Assembly (NCBI RefSeq): GCF_001439815.1
Contig: NZ_JYLM01000002.1
Location: 744,001-808,000, forward strand
Reading direction: 5' to 3'
From: Pseudomonas orientalis
GTDB taxonomy: Bacteria; Pseudomonadota; Gammaproteobacteria; Pseudomonadales; Pseudomonadaceae
DNA: 64,000 nt
Part shown: positions 25,493 to 34,800 of the stretch, in pieces
Numbering within the stretch: the stretch's first letter is position 1
Layout of the letters: every line of letters begins with the position of its first letter
The notes under the pieces: model-generated
What the model was told of the DNA's origin: nothing
Seen by the model: the letters and a program-made list of their open reading frames with translations, nothing else
The model's database searches: none
Translations under genes and position numbers: made by a program

Positions 25493-26593
25493 TCAGGTCC
25501 CGCTCTTGACCTTACTCCAGACCCGCGTACGCACGCGCTCCAGCTTCAAGGGCAACGGCTCCAGCGCAAACAACGTATCGAGCACTGCCCTGGAAGGATA
25601 AACCCCCGGATTATCGCGCACCTTGGCATCGACCAAGCCCTTGGCATCCTTGTTGGCATTGGCATAACTGAGGTAGTTGGATGACGCGGCGATCACCGAC
25701 GGGCGCAGCATATAGTCAATGAACGCCAGGCCCTGCCGGGCGTTCGGTGCATCGTTGAGCAGCACGAGGTTTTCCACCCAGATCGGTGCGCCCTCCCTGG
25801 GAATGCTGTACTGGATCCGGCGCCCGTTGCCGGCTGCGTCGGCCGCTTTACGCGCATCCATCACGCCACCGGCCCAGCCGACCACGGCGCAGATATCGCC
25901 GTTGGCCAAATCAGTGATAAAGCGCGACGAATCGAAGTAGCGAATATGCGGACGTAATTTCAACAGCAGTGCCTGGGCCTTTACATAGTCGTCCGGGTTC
26001 TGGCTGTTGTAGGGCAGCCCCAGATAGTGCAAGGCGATCGGGATGATCTCGGCGGGCGCATCCAGCATGGCCACGCCGCACTCGCCCAGCCTGGCGAGGT
26101 TCTCCTCCTTGAAGATCAGGTCCCAGGAATCGACCGGTGCGTCATTGCCCAGCAGCGCCTGGACTTTGGCCACATCGTAGCCGATGCCGGTGGTGCCCCA
26201 CAAATAGGGCACCGCAAAGCGATTGCCGGGGTCGTTACTGCTGACCTTGGCGAGGATGTCCGGGTCCAGATGAGACAGGTTCGGCAGTTGTGAGCGATCC
26301 AGCTCCTTGAGCACGCCGGCCTTGATCAGGTTCGGCAACAGGTCGCCGGTGGCGACTACCACGTCATAGCCACTGCGCCCGGCCATGAGCTTGCTTTGCA
26401 TGACCTCGCTGTTATCGAACACATCATAGGCCGACTGAATGCCGGTCTGCGCCTGGAAATCCTTCAGCGTATCGGGCGCAATGAAGTCATACCAGTTATA
26501 GATATTGACCTTCGGCTCCGCCGCCTGGGCGTACGCCATTGCGCCACTGATAACGGCAGCCAGCCCCCATTGCATGCATCGAATAGCGATCAT
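25493..26593 (-). CDS. PotF-like polyamine ABC transporter substrate-binding protein
   Basis: A 366-residue periplasmic binding protein. A signal peptide ends near AYAQAAEP; the mature protein begins KVNIYNWYDFIAPDTLKDF, typical of the PotD/PotF/SpuD family. Further hallmarks are YDVVVATGDLLPNLI, AVPYLWGTTGIGYD and VVGWAGGVMDARKAA. The ATG at 26593 is placed after AAAGGAG; a GTG one codon before is possible. No permease or ATPase genes adjoin, so it would have to work with a transporter encoded elsewhere, or sense amines. The neighbouring nitrilase-family amidase suggests amine or amide use. Confidence 0.87.
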   Translation of the reverse strand: MIAIRCMQWGLAAVISGAMAYAQAAEPKVNIYNWYDFIAPDTLKDFQAQTGIQSAYDVFDNSEVMQSKLMAGRSGYDVVVATGDLLPNLIKAGVLKELDRSQLPNLSHLDPDILAKVSSNDPGNRFAVPYLWGTTGIGYDVAKVQALLGNDAPVDSWDLIFKEENLARLGECGVAMLDAPAEIIPIALHYLGLPYNSQNPDDYVKAQALLLKLRPHIRYFDSSRFITDLANGDICAVVGWAGGVMDARKAADAAGNGRRIQYSIPREGAPIWVENLVLLNDAPNARQGLAFIDYMLRPSVIAASSNYLSYANANKDAKGLVDAKVRDNPGVYPSRAVLDTLFALEPLPLKLERVRTRVWSKVKSGT

Positions 26594-26657
26594 CACGAAC
26601 TCCTTTTGCCGGCACCCACGCGCCGGCTGGATATTGTTATGGAGGTTACAAGCGCAT

Positions 26658-27473
26658 TCAGCGGATCAGCAGTTCACGGCGGCCATCGCTGTGTTCGACG
26701 GTATCGCCCTGCAGCAGCAGCCGACAATCATTGAGGTAGTGATAACTCAAGCGAGCCGCCTTGACTTGAGCAAGGTTCAGGCTGACCCCATCGCGCGTTT
26801 CTGCGCGCCCGGCTTCATACAACACGCGTCCAAACGGGTCGACCACCGCACTGCCCCCGGCGAACACCAGGCCGTCATCGCCCTGCCCTGCGCGATTGGC
26901 CATGACGCAGAACAGCTGATTCTCCTGGGCCCTGGCGGTAATCGCAGTGCGATGCACCGGGCCGTAGGGGTCCATGTTGCCGTTGGTGACGATGATCAAC
27001 TCGGCGCCCAGTTGCCCCAGCGCCCGCGCCGTCTCCGGCAGCTCGATGTCGTAGCAGATCAGCAGGCCGACACGCACGCCCTTCCACAGCGTGGTGACAA
27101 AGCGGTCGCCTGGTGTGATGTCTGCGCGTTCGGACGGCCACAGATGAGTCTTGCGATACCGCAGGGCGATACCCTCGGGTGTGACCAGCACGCTGGTGTT
27201 GTAGTAAACGCCGGCGTCGCATTCGACCAGGCCAACCACCACCGAAACATTGCGCTGGCGCACGGCCTGCTGCACCGCTTGCAGTGTCGGACCTTCCAGG
27301 GTTTCGGCGACCCTGGCCAGTTGCTCGCCGCCAACGAAGCCCATCAAATGGGTTTCCGGGAATACCAGCAGGTCGGTATCGGCGCTGCAGTCAGCGATGG
27401 CCTCCAAGGTGCGTCCCAGGTTATAAGCGGTTCCACCGTCGCGGCCAGCTAATTGCAGCAGTTCGATGTTCAT
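26658..27473 (-). CDS. Carbon-nitrogen hydrolase (nitrilase superfamily amidase)
   Basis: A 271-residue nitrilase-superfamily enzyme with the complete catalytic set: Glu40 (FPETHLMGF), Lys108 (RYRKTHLWPSE) and Cys140 (GLLICYDIELPE). Members hydrolyse amides such as N-carbamoylputrescine or omega-amides. The ATG at 27473 is chosen because AAGGACC lies just upstream and the longer frame runs into the divergent LuxR-type gene. It is 65 bp upstream of the PotF-like gene and probably co-transcribed with it, so an amide derivative of a polyamine is a plausible substrate. Confidence 0.87.
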   Translation of the reverse strand: MNIELLQLAGRDGGTAYNLGRTLEAIADCSADTDLLVFPETHLMGFVGGEQLARVAETLEGPTLQAVQQAVRQRNVSVVVGLVECDAGVYYNTSVLVTPEGIALRYRKTHLWPSERADITPGDRFVTTLWKGVRVGLLICYDIELPETARALGQLGAELIIVTNGNMDPYGPVHRTAITARAQENQLFCVMANRAGQGDDGLVFAGGSAVVDPFGRVLYEAGRAETRDGVSLNLAQVKAARLSYHYLNDCRLLLQGDTVEHSDGRRELLIR

Positions 27474-27576
27474 GGCAGGTCCTTGGGCAAAATTGAGACC
27501 CGAATCCACCTGGGCCGTCAAATGAGTATGGGGTGCGGCGCAATGCGAAAAAATCACTTCAATGGGGTAACCCGCA

Positions 27577-28377
27577 ATGGGTAGTAACACCAATCTGACC
27601 TTGCAGGATGTGGCCTGGCATGACGCGGTCGGGCGCTTGATCGAAAACCTCGACCGGCCGCACTTCTGGGCCTCCATGACGCGCTTGCTCGGGCGCTATG
27701 TGCCGGTGAACAGCTGGGTGGTGTTGATCTTCAACCCCGGCCGGCCGCTGGTGCTGGCCGAGTCGCCTACGGATGAGGGCGGCACCGACTCGCTGTTCCA
27801 GGACTACCTCAAGGGGCTTTATCTGCTCGATCCCTTTTACCTGGCCAATCGCGAATCGCCGAAAAGCGGGCTGTTTCAATTGGACGATGTCGCCCCCGAG
27901 TGCTTTGAGCAGACCGATTACTACCAGCGCTACTTTCGCCTGAACGTGGTCGCCGATGAGGTCCATCTCAATGTGCACCTCGACCCTGAGCGCACCTTGA
28001 GCCTGTCCTTGGGCAGCCGCTGCCGTTTCAGCCAGGAACAGCTCGCGTTGCTGCGGTTGATCCAGCCCTGGGTGGCCGGCCTGATGCGTCAGCGTTATGT
28101 GTTTGAACAGGTAACGAACAGCGCGCCGCCAGTAGAGCCAGCGCCGGACTGGCAAGAGCGCCTTCAGGCGCCGACGCTGCTGATCGACTCGGCGTTGTCG
28201 ACCCGCGAAGCCGAAGTGGCGCAGTTGATGCTCAGCGGCTGCTCGAACAAAGAAATCGCGCGCAAGCTGGCGATCTCTGCCGAAACGGTGAAGGTGCATC
28301 GTCGGCACCTGTACAACAAGCTGGGGATCAAGTCACAGTCCGAGCTGTTCCTGTTGTTCCTTCAGGCTCAGGCGTGA
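27577..28377 (+). CDS. LuxR-family transcriptional regulator
   Basis: A 266-residue regulator. The C-terminal HTH_LuxR domain (about 195-255) is clear: LSTREAEVAQLMLSGCSNKE, then IARKLAISAETVKVHRRHLY. The N-terminal 160 residues are a sensory domain of unknown ligand; they lack the signature of acyl-homoserine-lactone receptors. It is divergent from the C-N hydrolase/PotF-like pair and convergent with the P1 peptidase, so it likely controls one of these. Its 3' end overlaps the P1 peptidase gene by 10 bp. No luxI is nearby. Confidence 0.85.
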   Translation: MGSNTNLTLQDVAWHDAVGRLIENLDRPHFWASMTRLLGRYVPVNSWVVLIFNPGRPLVLAESPTDEGGTDSLFQDYLKGLYLLDPFYLANRESPKSGLFQLDDVAPECFEQTDYYQRYFRLNVVADEVHLNVHLDPERTLSLSLGSRCRFSQEQLALLRLIQPWVAGLMRQRYVFEQVTNSAPPVEPAPDWQERLQAPTLLIDSALSTREAEVAQLMLSGCSNKEIARKLAISAETVKVHRRHLYNKLGIKSQSELFLLFLQAQA

Positions 28378-29477
28378 ACGGCAGTCGTCCAGCCCACTTT
28401 CGCCATTGCCGCCAGCAACTGCTCCGGTTTGAGCGCCAGCGCTTGCCGACCACGGCCCTGCAGATCATTGGCGGCCAATAGTGCATTGAGGATGGCCTCC
28501 TCGACCGCATCCGCTGCCGCCACGAACAACGCAGAGATGTAGTCGTTATTGACCATCTGCAGGGTCGTCGTCGGTGGCCCCGGCTGACCGAGATTGGCCA
28601 CCGGCAAGCCGGTATTGCCCACCGAGAACGCGATGAAGATGTCGCCGCTGTCGTCCTCGGTGCCACCACCGACCCGCGCCAAACCAACGCTCGCGCGCTG
28701 CGCCAGGCGTGTGCATTGATGGGGCAGCAAGGGCGCATCGGTGGCGATGGTCATCACGATGGACCCCATGCCAGGCACGCCGACATTCACCGGGCCGTCA
28801 TAAGGCGATGGCGTATCCTGCAATACGCTGCCCACCGGATAACCCGCCACGCGCAAGGCGCTGCGCACGCCGTAGTTGGCCTGCACCAATGCACCTACGG
28901 TCCAGCCGCCCTCTTCGGCGCTCAGCACACGAGACGACGTACCAATCCCACCCTTGAATTCATGGCAGATCATGCCGTTGCCGCCGCCCACGCAGCCCTC
29001 CTGCACCGGGCCGCTGCGTGCGTCCGCCAGCGCTGCGTGCACGTGTTCGGCAGTGACGTGCTGATCCCAGATATCACTCAAAATGCCGTCGTAGGTTTCC
29101 AGCACAACGGGCATGCACCAGTAGGTGTGCTGCCTGCCCATTTCGCGCTCGGCAGCTACCAGCGCATCACGCACCACGCCGACGCAGTGGGTGTTGGTGT
29201 AGGCGATTGGGGTGGTCAGCAAACCTGCTTCGCGAATCCACTCAAGGCCAGTGGCATCGCCATTGCCGTTCAGCACGTGAACGCCGGCAAAACACGGGGC
29301 CAGATGCGCAGCCACCGGGCGCGGCTCGATGATGGTCACACCGGTATGCATCGAGCCCTCCGGGCTTTCGGCATTGAGGGTGTGATGGCCGACGCGCACG
29401 CCGGGCACGTCGGTGATGGCGTTGAAAGCCCCCGGTTTGCCACTGCCGATCACAATGCCAAGATCTCGTAAGCGCAT
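28368..29477 (-). CDS. P1-family aminopeptidase/esterase (DmpA-like)
   Basis: A 369-residue member of peptidase family S58 (DmpA/BapA). The start MRLRDLGIVIGSGKPGAFNAITDVPGVRVGHHT is family-typical when read in two parts, and the self-cleavage/nucleophile site is GMGSIVMTIATDAPLLPH, where the bond before Ser is cut to free an N-terminal nucleophile. Members remove N-terminal L- or beta-amino acids or D-amino acid esters and amides. It lies in a region of amide-bond hydrolases. No signal peptide is visible, so cytoplasmic. Confidence 0.88.
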   Translation of the reverse strand: MRLRDLGIVIGSGKPGAFNAITDVPGVRVGHHTLNAESPEGSMHTGVTIIEPRPVAAHLAPCFAGVHVLNGNGDATGLEWIREAGLLTTPIAYTNTHCVGVVRDALVAAEREMGRQHTYWCMPVVLETYDGILSDIWDQHVTAEHVHAALADARSGPVQEGCVGGGNGMICHEFKGGIGTSSRVLSAEEGGWTVGALVQANYGVRSALRVAGYPVGSVLQDTPSPYDGPVNVGVPGMGSIVMTIATDAPLLPHQCTRLAQRASVGLARVGGGTEDDSGDIFIAFSVGNTGLPVANLGQPGPPTTTLQMVNNDYISALFVAAADAVEEAILNALLAANDLQGRGRQALALKPEQLLAAMAKVGWTTAVHA

Positions 29478-29593
29478 GCTTTGACTCCCGATAAGCGAGT
29501 GAAGAATGGCTGGGAGTCTAGAGAGTCGGCAGGCACCTGACGATAACCCCGTGTTGTTACCCCCGATGAGTTAGGCAGTCGCTGCTCTGGCGC

Positions 29594-29755
29594 TCATAAA
29601 CTCGCAATAGCGCGTTCGATGCGCTGGATAAACACTGCAACGTCCGCATGGATGTGGGCCAGCCCATCCCGCGCAACGGCCACCTCCAACTCGCGACTTG
29701 ACTGGATCAGGCCATCGGCTTGGACAACCAACTGTTCATGCCCACGCGGATGCAA
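29594..29755 (-). pseudogene. Short C-terminal gene remnant, unidentified
   Basis: A 53-codon minus-strand frame bounded upstream by an in-frame stop and lacking an ATG. Its translation ends SRELEVAVARDGLAHIHAD then VAVFIQRIERAIASL, which looks like a genuine amphipathic helical C terminus rather than random frame. I cannot name the parent family. It may be the tail of a gene whose 5' part was deleted when the neighbouring region was rearranged. Confidence 0.35.
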
Positions 29756-29822
29756 TTATGTACTTGTGCACGGATTCCAGAGGCAGTCCGTTAATACTGC
29801 CTAGGAAATGGTCATCGCCCTC

Positions 29823-29922
29823 TGTAGGAGCGAGCTTGCTCGCGAAAAACGTCAACGATAACGCGTGTTTCCTGAGTGAGCGCGGCGGCTGTGAGTTCTT
29901 CGCGAGCAAGCTCGCTCCTACA
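29823..29922. repeat. REPIN copy B
   Basis: A 100-bp inverted repeat of two REP arms (tgtaggagcgagcttgctcg on the left, cgagcaagctcgctcctaca on the right) around a spacer gtcaacgataacgcgtgttt... in the same orientation as copy D. It begins just past the amidase stop codon (29929), so it may protect or end that transcript. Confidence 0.92.
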
Positions 29923-29928
29923 GAAGAC

Positions 29929-31389
29929 CTAGACTGACAACCCGCAGGCATTCACCGGCGGTACACGCCCGCGCCAGGGCTGGGCGCGCTCCAGTTGCGC
30001 GGCGAGTGCAAACAATGTGCTTTCTTCGCCAAAGCGACCGGCAAAGTGTGCTCCCATCGGCAAGCCGGCAGCGCTCCAAGACAACGGCACCGACATCGCC
30101 GGTTGCCCGCTGGCATTGAACAGCGCCGTAAACGGTGAGTAGCTGTGGAACCGTTCAATCAGCGCTTCCAGGCTGACGCTATCGTCTTGCAGGTCCAGCT
30201 CACCGATGGGCACCGGCTCGCGTGCCAGGGTCGGCGTGAGGATAAGGTCGTAATCCTGCATGAACACCGCCAACTGCCGACCCAAGGCATGAATCCACTC
30301 CACCGCACCGGCGTACTGAGCACCCGTTACATCGCCCTTGCTACGCAAGATAATCCGGGTCCGGGCTTCCAGTTCCTCAGGCTGCACCGCGACACCGCGC
30401 ATCTGGCCCAGCACGTCGACATAGTGGCGGGTACTTGCACCGATGATCGTGAAAACCTGGTCGAGAAACTCCGGCAGCGCAACGGGCAAGCTGACCGGCT
30501 CAACGTGGTGGCCCAGGGATTGGCACAACATGGCGGCCTGGCGGACGGCGTCAACGCTCGCGCTGGAGGTCGGCCAAGGCCCGAGTTGTTCGACCAACGC
30601 GATACGCAGCGGACGAGGGTCACGCTGCAGCGCCGCGACATAGGGCTGCATCTGCGTGGGCGCGGCATAGGGTGCGCCCAGGTCGATCCCTGCGGTGGCA
30701 TCCAGCAGCGCGGCGCTGTCACGCACCGACAAGGTGATGGCATGGGGAGTACCCATCCCGGCCCAGCCCTCGCCGACCATCGGTCCGGAAGGCAGCAGCC
30801 CACGGCTGGGTTTCAAACCGAACACGCCACAGCAGGATGCCGGCACGCGTAAGGAACCGCCGCCATCGTTGCCATGGGCGAAAGGCACGACACGCGCCGC
30901 CACCAGGGCCGCCGCGCCGCCGCTGGAACCGCCGGCGCTGTGGTGGGTGTTCCACGGGTTGCGCGTGGCACCAAAGCGGCTTGATTCGGTGGAGTATGAA
31001 GTGCCAAATTCCGGCGAGGTACTGGTGCCGACAATCACACAACCGGCACGGCGCAGACGCGTCACCAGTTCCGCGTCGAAGTCGGCGCGAAAGCTTCCCT
31101 GCGCCAGGGAACCATTGGTCATAGCCGCGCCGTTGACCGGCGAGAACAGGTCCTTGATCAAGGTCGGCACCCCGGCGAACACCCCTTCACCGGGTCGTGC
31201 CGTGCGTGCGGTTTCACGTGCCGAATCGTACAGGCGCTCGGCCACGGCGTTGAGCTGCGGTTCGACCCGCTCAATGCGATCGATCACCGCCTCCAGCAGT
31301 TCGCCGGGCTGTACATCGCCGCGCCGGAGCCACTCGGCCAATCCCGTGGCGTCCTCGGTGTCCAGCAGGTTATGGATGTCCATGTGCAT
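29929..31389 (-). CDS. Amidase (amidase-signature family)
   Basis: A 486-residue amidase with the Ser-Ser-Lys triad: the lysine is in GVPTLIKDLF near residue 85, and the serines are in HSAGGSSGGAAALVAARVV near residue 165. The C-terminal DLILTPTLAREPVPIG segment is also usual. Such enzymes hydrolyse diverse carboxamides. The ATG at 31389 follows AGAGGA; the longer upstream frame overlaps the MFS gene. It lies 10 bp after the MFS transporter in one operon with an outer-membrane channel, so the substrate is probably imported by them. Confidence 0.88.
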   Translation of the reverse strand: MHMDIHNLLDTEDATGLAEWLRRGDVQPGELLEAVIDRIERVEPQLNAVAERLYDSARETARTARPGEGVFAGVPTLIKDLFSPVNGAAMTNGSLAQGSFRADFDAELVTRLRRAGCVIVGTSTSPEFGTSYSTESSRFGATRNPWNTHHSAGGSSGGAAALVAARVVPFAHGNDGGGSLRVPASCCGVFGLKPSRGLLPSGPMVGEGWAGMGTPHAITLSVRDSAALLDATAGIDLGAPYAAPTQMQPYVAALQRDPRPLRIALVEQLGPWPTSSASVDAVRQAAMLCQSLGHHVEPVSLPVALPEFLDQVFTIIGASTRHYVDVLGQMRGVAVQPEELEARTRIILRSKGDVTGAQYAGAVEWIHALGRQLAVFMQDYDLILTPTLAREPVPIGELDLQDDSVSLEALIERFHSYSPFTALFNASGQPAMSVPLSWSAAGLPMGAHFAGRFGEESTLFALAAQLERAQPWRGRVPPVNACGLSV

Positions 31390-31399
31390 GTCCTCTTGA

Positions 31400-32632
31400 T
31401 TACGAATGAGTTGAGCCCAACGTGCGGGTAGCCGCCTTGCGCCGTGCTTGCAGGCCGGCCAGCACCCAGGCCAGGGCCGAGACCACACTGGCGAACGCCA
31501 GCCACTGGATGGAAAGGCGCAGGTCGCCCGAGCCGGCACTGAGCAGCGCTACCACCAGCGGGCTGGCGAACTGGCCGAAATACAGGCAAGCGGTGAACCC
31601 GCCCAGGCCGCGCCCGTGGGTCCTGGCGCTCAGGGCGTTCATCACCGGGGCCATCGCATTGGGCACCAGCAGCCCCGCGCCCAGGCCGTGAATCAGTACG
31701 GCCAGCAATACCGCGTTGTAGCTTTGCCCGCGCGTCAGCAGCCACAGGCCCAGCCCCAGCAATGTCAGCAGCAACGCGTTGCAACCGGCGATACCGATGC
31801 GCCGGCGCAGCAGCGGCCAGGCCAGCGAACCGCCCAGGGTCGCCAGCAGGCTCAGGCCCGCCGATAGCCCGATCATCGTGCTCGACGTCACACCCAGGCC
31901 GACCAGCAGAATCGGCGCCTGGATCGGTACGACAAAACTCAAGACCATACCGCCGAGAATCAGCAGGTAACCGACCACCACGGGCAGGATCGCCACCCGG
32001 CCCTCTTCAGGCACGTCGATTGGCTGCCGGACGGTTTCGGGCTCCCATAACACCTTCATCATCACCGGCACCAACAGCAACGGCAGCAGGTACAGCAGGA
32101 ACGGCAGGCGCCAGGAGTGTTCGCCCAACGCCCCGCCCACCACAAATAACAGCGAGCCCACGAGGCCGATGGTCACCACTTGCCGATTGATATAGCGCAT
32201 GCGTTCCTCGCCGTGCCAATAGTCGGCGATCAGCGTGGCGCAACAGGTCATGACCGCGGCTTCGGCGCAACCGAACAACAGGCGCACGCCAACGATGCTC
32301 TGCAAGTTATCGAGTACCGCCGGCAATGCGCCGAGCACGGCATACAACAAGGTGGCGATCACCAGTAATGCCTTGCGCCCTACCCGGTCGGCCAACCACC
32401 CGGCCAGGGGCGCGCACAGTGCAATCGCCAGCGCCGGCCCGGTCACCGCCAAGGGCACCAGCAGCTCGGCACGCGGCTCCAGGGGGCCAAACGTTGCCCC
32501 CAGTTTGGGCAGGATTGGCGCGACCATCGCCGCGCCCATGATCGTCAGGCTGCTGCCCAGCATCAGCACCAGCCCTTCACGGCGCCCGGTGGCTTGGCGA
32601 GGGTGTACGGAATCAGCACGTAATGGGTTCAT
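31400..32632 (-). CDS. MFS transporter
   Basis: A 410-residue, 12-helix major facilitator. MVAPILPKLGATFG is at TM1, GWLADRVGRKALLVIATLLY is the loop 2-3 motif, and RLLFGCAEAAVMTCCATLIADY follows. The ATG at 32632 is chosen; the long upstream frame belongs to the porin gene. It lies 10 bp both from the porin upstream and from the amidase downstream, so uptake of the amidase substrate is the simplest reading, although export cannot be excluded. Confidence 0.86.
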   Translation of the reverse strand: MNPLRADSVHPRQATGRREGLVLMLGSSLTIMGAAMVAPILPKLGATFGPLEPRAELLVPLAVTGPALAIALCAPLAGWLADRVGRKALLVIATLLYAVLGALPAVLDNLQSIVGVRLLFGCAEAAVMTCCATLIADYWHGEERMRYINRQVVTIGLVGSLLFVVGGALGEHSWRLPFLLYLLPLLLVPVMMKVLWEPETVRQPIDVPEEGRVAILPVVVGYLLILGGMVLSFVVPIQAPILLVGLGVTSSTMIGLSAGLSLLATLGGSLAWPLLRRRIGIAGCNALLLTLLGLGLWLLTRGQSYNAVLLAVLIHGLGAGLLVPNAMAPVMNALSARTHGRGLGGFTACLYFGQFASPLVVALLSAGSGDLRLSIQWLAFASVVSALAWVLAGLQARRKAATRTLGSTHS

Positions 32633-32642
32633 GGCCAGCCCC

Positions 32643-33575
32643 TTAGAAACTTTGAGAAATACGCAGCGCCACGGTGTAACCCTCGGCACGGTTGCGGGCG
32701 TCGGTTTCCTTGTAGGCATGCAGCCAGATGGGTGGCAGGCCGGGCTTGAAGTAACTCACCGCCGGCCCGACGGCCAAAACCCGTGCGCGATTGCCGGACT
32801 GCAACCCCGGCGCGTCGTCGTCGCTGAACTGGCGGTAGTAATAACCGCCCAGGCCCAGGGTCCATGGCCCCACATGCTGGCCCACGGCAAATTCATGGCG
32901 GTACTCGACGCCGCTTTTGTAGTCGGTCGCGGGGTTGCGGGTATTGACGTCGACTTCAAAGCTTGAGGACACCTCCAAGCCACTGTCGGTGATGTAAGTG
33001 GTGTTGACGATCGGCGAGAACGTCCAGTGATTGAGCCCCGGCGAAATCAGGCGATTCTTGTCGTAATCACCGGTGGGTGCCTGGATCTGCAACTGCGTAT
33101 TGATGAACAGATTCGGCGACAGGTTCCACTGCAGGATCACCGGCAGCAACTGCACGTCGGCCATTCGGAACGGATCGGCCTCCAGGCTCAGCGGCCCGAC
33201 CGGCGTCGGCACCTTCACGGAAGCGTCCATCTTGAAAAACGGCACCACCGCGCCGAAACCATACTGGGCGCCCAGCACGGTGTGATCCGTCATGCGCATA
33301 TAGGCAACGCCGATCGACAACACATCCAATGAGAAGTGGTTGTCGACGGAGCGCCCGTGGCGGTCCTTCTGCACGTTGGCCGAATAAAACGCCGTTCGCA
33401 GCCCCAGCGTGCCGAACGGTGTGGCCGGCGGCATCATCCCCGCGCCGAAATCGTAGACCCCGACGGCGGTTGTCGGCGCACCGTTCTCGGTGGCCTGGGC
33501 GCCGGCGCAGCAGCCGAGCAGCCCCAGGGTGAACAGCGTCATGCGTGCGGCGTTTGCATTATTGTTATGAATCAT
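32643..33575 (-). CDS. Outer-membrane channel, phenol-degradation MetA-pathway family
   Basis: A 310-residue beta-barrel protein of the Phenol_MetA_deg (COG4313) family. The signal peptide ends near CCAGAQATE; the mature protein has GVYDFGAGMMPPATPFGTLG, alternating aromatic strands and a C-terminal Phe (ALRISQSF), as outer-membrane barrels require. It likely admits hydrophobic or aromatic substrates. First gene of the porin-MFS-amidase operon, under the AraC regulator encoded just upstream. A second family member lies at 56859. Confidence 0.85.
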   Translation of the reverse strand: MIHNNNANAARMTLFTLGLLGCCAGAQATENGAPTTAVGVYDFGAGMMPPATPFGTLGLRTAFYSANVQKDRHGRSVDNHFSLDVLSIGVAYMRMTDHTVLGAQYGFGAVVPFFKMDASVKVPTPVGPLSLEADPFRMADVQLLPVILQWNLSPNLFINTQLQIQAPTGDYDKNRLISPGLNHWTFSPIVNTTYITDSGLEVSSSFEVDVNTRNPATDYKSGVEYRHEFAVGQHVGPWTLGLGGYYYRQFSDDDAPGLQSGNRARVLAVGPAVSYFKPGLPPIWLHAYKETDARNRAEGYTVALRISQSF

Positions 33576-33643
33576 CGAATGCCCCTCCCATCAAGTGGTG
33601 TGGGTCATCCTATGAAGCAGCCTCGTGAGCGGGTTATCCGTTT

Positions 33644-34636
33644 TCAGCAGAGTTGAGTACGCCGCAGGGTCTGCGAAGGGCTTTCGCCAAACATGGTGCG
33701 GTAATCGCCCGAGAACCGGCTCAAATGCCAGAACCCCCAGCGGGCCGCCACTTCCTGTACGCCCTGGGACTGCGTGCTCGTACGCAGTTCACGACGCACC
33801 GCATTGAGGCGCAATGCACGCAGGTAGGCCACCGGATTGATCCCCAGGGTTTCCTGGAAACAGTACTGGAGTTTGCGCCGACTGGCGCCGATGTGGTTGC
33901 ACAGATCGAGGATCGACAAAGGCTCGTCAAGGTGGCCCAGCGCATATTCGCGGGCGCGGTCGACCATCCTTTTACGCGCGGTGGGGTTGAGCGGTGGCGC
34001 TTGATCCGGCGCGATCAATTCCAGGATGTGCAGCATCACCGTATCGCGTATGCCGCGGCGGATCGAGTCGTGCCCGAGCAACGCATCCCGTCCCTGGTCG
34101 CAGCGCGCCAGTTCATCGAACAATGCCCCGAGTTCATGTTGCACGGACGAGTCGCCCAAGCGGTAACACTTGGGAAGATCGGTAATTCGAAAAGCGCTGC
34201 CCTGACGTTCCAGCACATGTTCCAGCACGCGCTCGTCAATCGCCACGCTGAGCAGGTCAAGGTGCTGGGGCGTGTGCAGCTCAGGCAGATTGTGCCCGTG
34301 GGCGACCAACAGGCTGGGCTCGTGAATCGGATGCCCCGCGCAGTACACCGGGCCTTGCGCACTCAACGGCAAGCTGAAGGTGATTGCGCCGTCCCAGGCC
34401 GCTCCGCTCTTGATCATGGCTTGATTAGAGCGGTCGCGGGCCAGTTGCATCCAGTCCGAACGGAACTCGATCAACTCGCCTTCAAAGACGCCCGGCGATA
34501 ACTGATCGTAGCGGACCTGCCAGCCGCGCATGTTGCGCGCGTGCTCATCGATATCACTCGTCAGTAGACGCTGGAGGGGCGACGTCGACTGCACGCGCTT
34601 GGAGACCGCAGGTATCAGCTGATTATTGTTGTTCAT
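33644..34636 (-). CDS. AraC-family transcriptional regulator
   Basis: A 330-residue AraC regulator. The C-terminal double HTH (about 225-325) has ILDLCNHIGASRRKLQYCFQ and the second helix-turn-helix VQEVAARWGFWHLSRFSGDY, ending in the MFGESPSQTLRR motif. The N-terminal region carries an EutR-like sensing domain. It lies 68 bp upstream of the porin-MFS-amidase operon on the same strand, and probably activates it. The effector is unknown. Confidence 0.86.
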   Translation of the reverse strand: MNNNNQLIPAVSKRVQSTSPLQRLLTSDIDEHARNMRGWQVRYDQLSPGVFEGELIEFRSDWMQLARDRSNQAMIKSGAAWDGAITFSLPLSAQGPVYCAGHPIHEPSLLVAHGHNLPELHTPQHLDLLSVAIDERVLEHVLERQGSAFRITDLPKCYRLGDSSVQHELGALFDELARCDQGRDALLGHDSIRRGIRDTVMLHILELIAPDQAPPLNPTARKRMVDRAREYALGHLDEPLSILDLCNHIGASRRKLQYCFQETLGINPVAYLRALRLNAVRRELRTSTQSQGVQEVAARWGFWHLSRFSGDYRTMFGESPSQTLRRTQLC

Positions 34637-34800
34637 GACCCGACCTTTTTCAGTTGCAAGGCTTACAGGTCAGCTACAACGCAAGTTTCATTCCGAACTC
34701 AGGGTGGGTCGTGAATGTGTGCCGAAAATGGATAGTGGAGCGGGCAATAGCACACCGTCGCCAGACGAACACGTTCATCTGTTAACTGATTTTTTGCGCA

